From an uncultured Oscillospiraceae bacterium (GTDB lineage Bacteria > Bacillota > Clostridia > Oscillospirales > Oscillospiraceae), in contig CAKTPV010000007.1 in the NCBI GenBank assembly GCA_934591815.1, forward strand, positions 38,919 to 102,918: DNA of 64,000 nt, given 5' to 3'. How positions within the stretch are numbered: the first letter of the stretch is position 1; each line of letters begins with the position of its first letter. Below the pieces are notes generated by a model, which worked only from the letters and a program-made list of their open reading frames with translations, did no database searches and had not been told where the DNA came from. Shown here in pieces: positions 62,181 to 64,000 of this stretch. Position numbers and translations under genes: made by a program.

Positions 62181-63974
62181 TTACTTACGGGCCTTGCTGT
62201 CTACCACGTCGTGCAGCAGGCGGCTGAAGTCCGCCAGAGACATGGCACCCAGATCCTCGCCGGTACGGGTACGGACGGAGACGGTACCCGCCTCCATGTC
62301 GCGGTCGCCCACCACCAGCATATAGGGGATCTTCTCCAGCGTAGCCTCGCGGATCTTCTTGCCCACCTTCTCGTTGCGGCTGTCCACCTCCACGCGGAAG
62401 CCCTGCTTGCGCAGCTCCGCGGCCTGCTGGACGCAGTAGTCGGCGGCGCGGTCGGTAATGGGCAGGAAGCGCACCTGCTCCGGCATCATCCACGTGGGCA
62501 GCGCACCGGCGTACTCCTCGATGAGGTACGCCAGCGTCCGCTCGTAGCAGCCCAGAGACGTGCGGTGGATGATATAGGGCAGCGCCTTGTTGCCGTTCTC
62601 GTCGATATAGTACATACCGAAGCGCTCGGCCAGCAGCATATCGATCTGGATGGTGACAAGGGTATCCTCCTTGCCGTAGACGTTCTTGTACTGGATATCC
62701 AGCTTGGGGCCGTAGAACGCGGCCTCGTCGATGCCGATGGTGTAGTCCACGTCCAGATCCTTCAGGATGCGCTCCATGACGGACTGTGCGTGATCCCACT
62801 GCTCCGCCGTGCCCTCGTACTTGTTGTTGGGGTTGGCGGGGTCCCACTGGGAGAAGCGGAACGTACACTTATCCAGCAGACCCACAGTACCCAGACAGTA
62901 CTTGGCCAGATCGAGGCACTGCTTGAACTCCTCCTCCAGCTGGTCGGGGCGCAGCACCAGATGGCCCTCGGAGATGGTGAACTGGCGGACGCGGATCAGG
63001 CCGTGCATCTCGCCGGAATCCTCGTTGCGGAACAGGGTAGACGTCTCGCCCAGACGCATAGGCAGGTCGCGGTAGCTGCGGCCCCGGTTCAGGAAGACCT
63101 GATACTGGAACGGGCAGGTCATGGGACGCAGGGCGAAGCACTCCTTCGTCTCGTCCATGGGGTCGCCCATGATGAACATACCGTCCAGATAGTGATCCCA
63201 GTGGCCGGAGATCTTATACAGCTCGCGCTTGGCCATCAGGGGCGTCTTGGTCAGCAGATAGCCTCTCTCCTGCTCGGTATCCTCCACCCAGCGCTGCAGC
63301 AGCTGGATGACCCGCGCGCCCTTGGGCAGCAGGATGGGCAGGCCCTGACCGATGCAGTCCACGGTGGTGAAATACTCCAGCTCGCGGCCCAGCTTGTTGT
63401 GGTCGCGCTTCACCGCGTCCTCGCGCTCCTTGAGATACGCCTCCAGCTCGTCCTTATTGGGGAACGCCACGCCGTAGATACGCTGGAGCTGCTGGCGGCT
63501 GGAATCGCCGCGCCAGTAGGCGGCGTTGCAGGCGGTCAGCTTGATGCCGTTGCCCTTGATGCGGCCGGTGGAGTCCACGTGGGGGCCGGCGCACAGGTCG
63601 GTAAACTCGCCCTGCTTGTAGAAGCTGATGACCGCGTCCTCCGGCAGGTCATTGATCAGCTCCACCTTGTAGGGCTCCTCCTTCTCCTCCATGAACTTGA
63701 TGGCCTCGGCGCGGGGCAGTTCAAAGCGCTCCAGCTTCAGCTTCTCCTTGCAGATCTTCCGCATCTCTGCCTCGATCTCCGTCAGGTTGTCGGGGGTAAA
63801 GGCAAAGGGCGCGTCCAGATCGTAGTAAAAGCCGTTGTCGATGCTGGGGCCGATGGCCAGCTTCACCTCGGGCCACAGGCGCTTCACCGCCTGCGCCAGA
63901 ATGTGGGAGCAGGTATGCCAGTACGTCTTGCGGTACTGCTCGTTTTCAAACGTGTAGATGTTTTCCTCGCTCAT
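62181..63974 (-). CDS. thrS: Threonyl-tRNA synthetase without TGS domain
   Basis: This 597-residue class II synthetase charges tRNA-Thr. It begins directly with the N2 editing domain (HTCSHILAQAV, with the H20/H24 pair). The catalytic core follows, with RPMTCPFQYQVF supplying the zinc Cys and EMHGLIRVRQFT the motif 2 loop. The C-terminal anticodon-binding domain (from about 490) completes it. The usual N-terminal TGS domain of about 60 residues is absent, which also occurs in other Clostridia. The ATG at 63974 follows AAGGAGG; only 26 bases remain upstream, so a T-box leader could lie just beyond the window. Confidence 0.94.
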   Translation of the reverse strand: MSEENIYTFENEQYRKTYWHTCSHILAQAVKRLWPEVKLAIGPSIDNGFYYDLDAPFAFTPDNLTEIEAEMRKICKEKLKLERFELPRAEAIKFMEEKEEPYKVELINDLPEDAVISFYKQGEFTDLCAGPHVDSTGRIKGNGIKLTACNAAYWRGDSSRQQLQRIYGVAFPNKDELEAYLKEREDAVKRDHNKLGRELEYFTTVDCIGQGLPILLPKGARVIQLLQRWVEDTEQERGYLLTKTPLMAKRELYKISGHWDHYLDGMFIMGDPMDETKECFALRPMTCPFQYQVFLNRGRSYRDLPMRLGETSTLFRNEDSGEMHGLIRVRQFTISEGHLVLRPDQLEEEFKQCLDLAKYCLGTVGLLDKCTFRFSQWDPANPNNKYEGTAEQWDHAQSVMERILKDLDVDYTIGIDEAAFYGPKLDIQYKNVYGKEDTLVTIQIDMLLAERFGMYYIDENGNKALPYIIHRTSLGCYERTLAYLIEEYAGALPTWMMPEQVRFLPITDRAADYCVQQAAELRKQGFRVEVDSRNEKVGKKIREATLEKIPYMLVVGDRDMEAGTVSVRTRTGEDLGAMSLADFSRLLHDVVDSKARK

Positions 63975-64000
63975 GGTACAGTCCTCCTTGTTTTGGGGGC

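Noticed and set aside
63975..64000. A T-box leader upstream of thrS
   Set aside because: Only 26 bases are available, enough for the ribosome-binding site but not to see any T-box element.

Overview
The window looks like the chromosome of a high-GC, anaerobic, probably spore-forming Firmicute of the Oscillospiraceae/Ruminococcaceae type. The evidence is strong AGGAGG ribosome-binding sites, consensus sigma-A promoters with 17-bp spacers, a sporulation-type (PdaB-like) polysaccharide deacetylase, a K+-dependent membrane pyrophosphatase, a purine-catabolism-type ssnA/ygfK pair and a Clostridia-like cobalamin riboswitch. This taxonomic placement is an inference. I see no rRNA, tRNA, CRISPR array, IS element or prophage.

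Layout. 1-3816 (-): ygfK (cut by the left edge) and ssnA, with a nested palindrome upstream. 4153-9354 (+): a compact six-gene shikimate operon, aroB-aroA-aroC-aroK-aroQ-aroE, in which each gene overlaps the next and aroC is fused to a chorismate mutase. 9417-11650 (-): trkA and a YihY-type membrane protein. 11875-12195 (+): a small HTH regulator. 12293-17216 (-): two YhgE/Pip-type membrane proteins flanking a 2-TM protein. 17436-20858 (-): pyruvate carboxylase. 21051-49301 (-): a 28-kb accessory operon (see below). 50038-56754: GNAT/Eis-like acetyltransferase, polysaccharide deacetylase, DIP1984-like protein, nagB with a ROK kinase, a LysR regulator and a divergent zinc-ribbon miniprotein. 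56878-59515: a kinase / beta-helix membrane protein pair with a divergent HTH regulator. 59592-63974 (-): the sodium/proton pyrophosphatase and a TGS-less thrS.

The outstanding region is 21051-49951. A perfect consensus promoter and a cobalamin (B12) riboswitch with a following intrinsic terminator precede nine co-directional, tightly spaced genes. In transcription order these are a 2428-residue dockerin-bearing surface protein, a cohesin protein with seven FN3 repeats, a second dockerin protein with an N-terminal DUF4430-like domain and a beta-propeller, a 2021-residue membrane-anchored GLUG-repeat protein, a membrane-anchored protein ending in DUF4430, a MoxR ATPase, a DUF58 protein, a transglutaminase-fold membrane protein whose catalytic Cys appears replaced, and a lipoprotein with an alpha/alpha toroid plus DUF4430. 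That last arrangement is the domain order of animal intrinsic factor and transcobalamin. I propose that this is a B12-repressed, cohesin-dockerin-assembled surface system for capturing corrinoids. No corrinoid permease lies in the window, so uptake would need partners elsewhere. Function is inferred; the riboswitch, domains and operon layout are read from the sequence.
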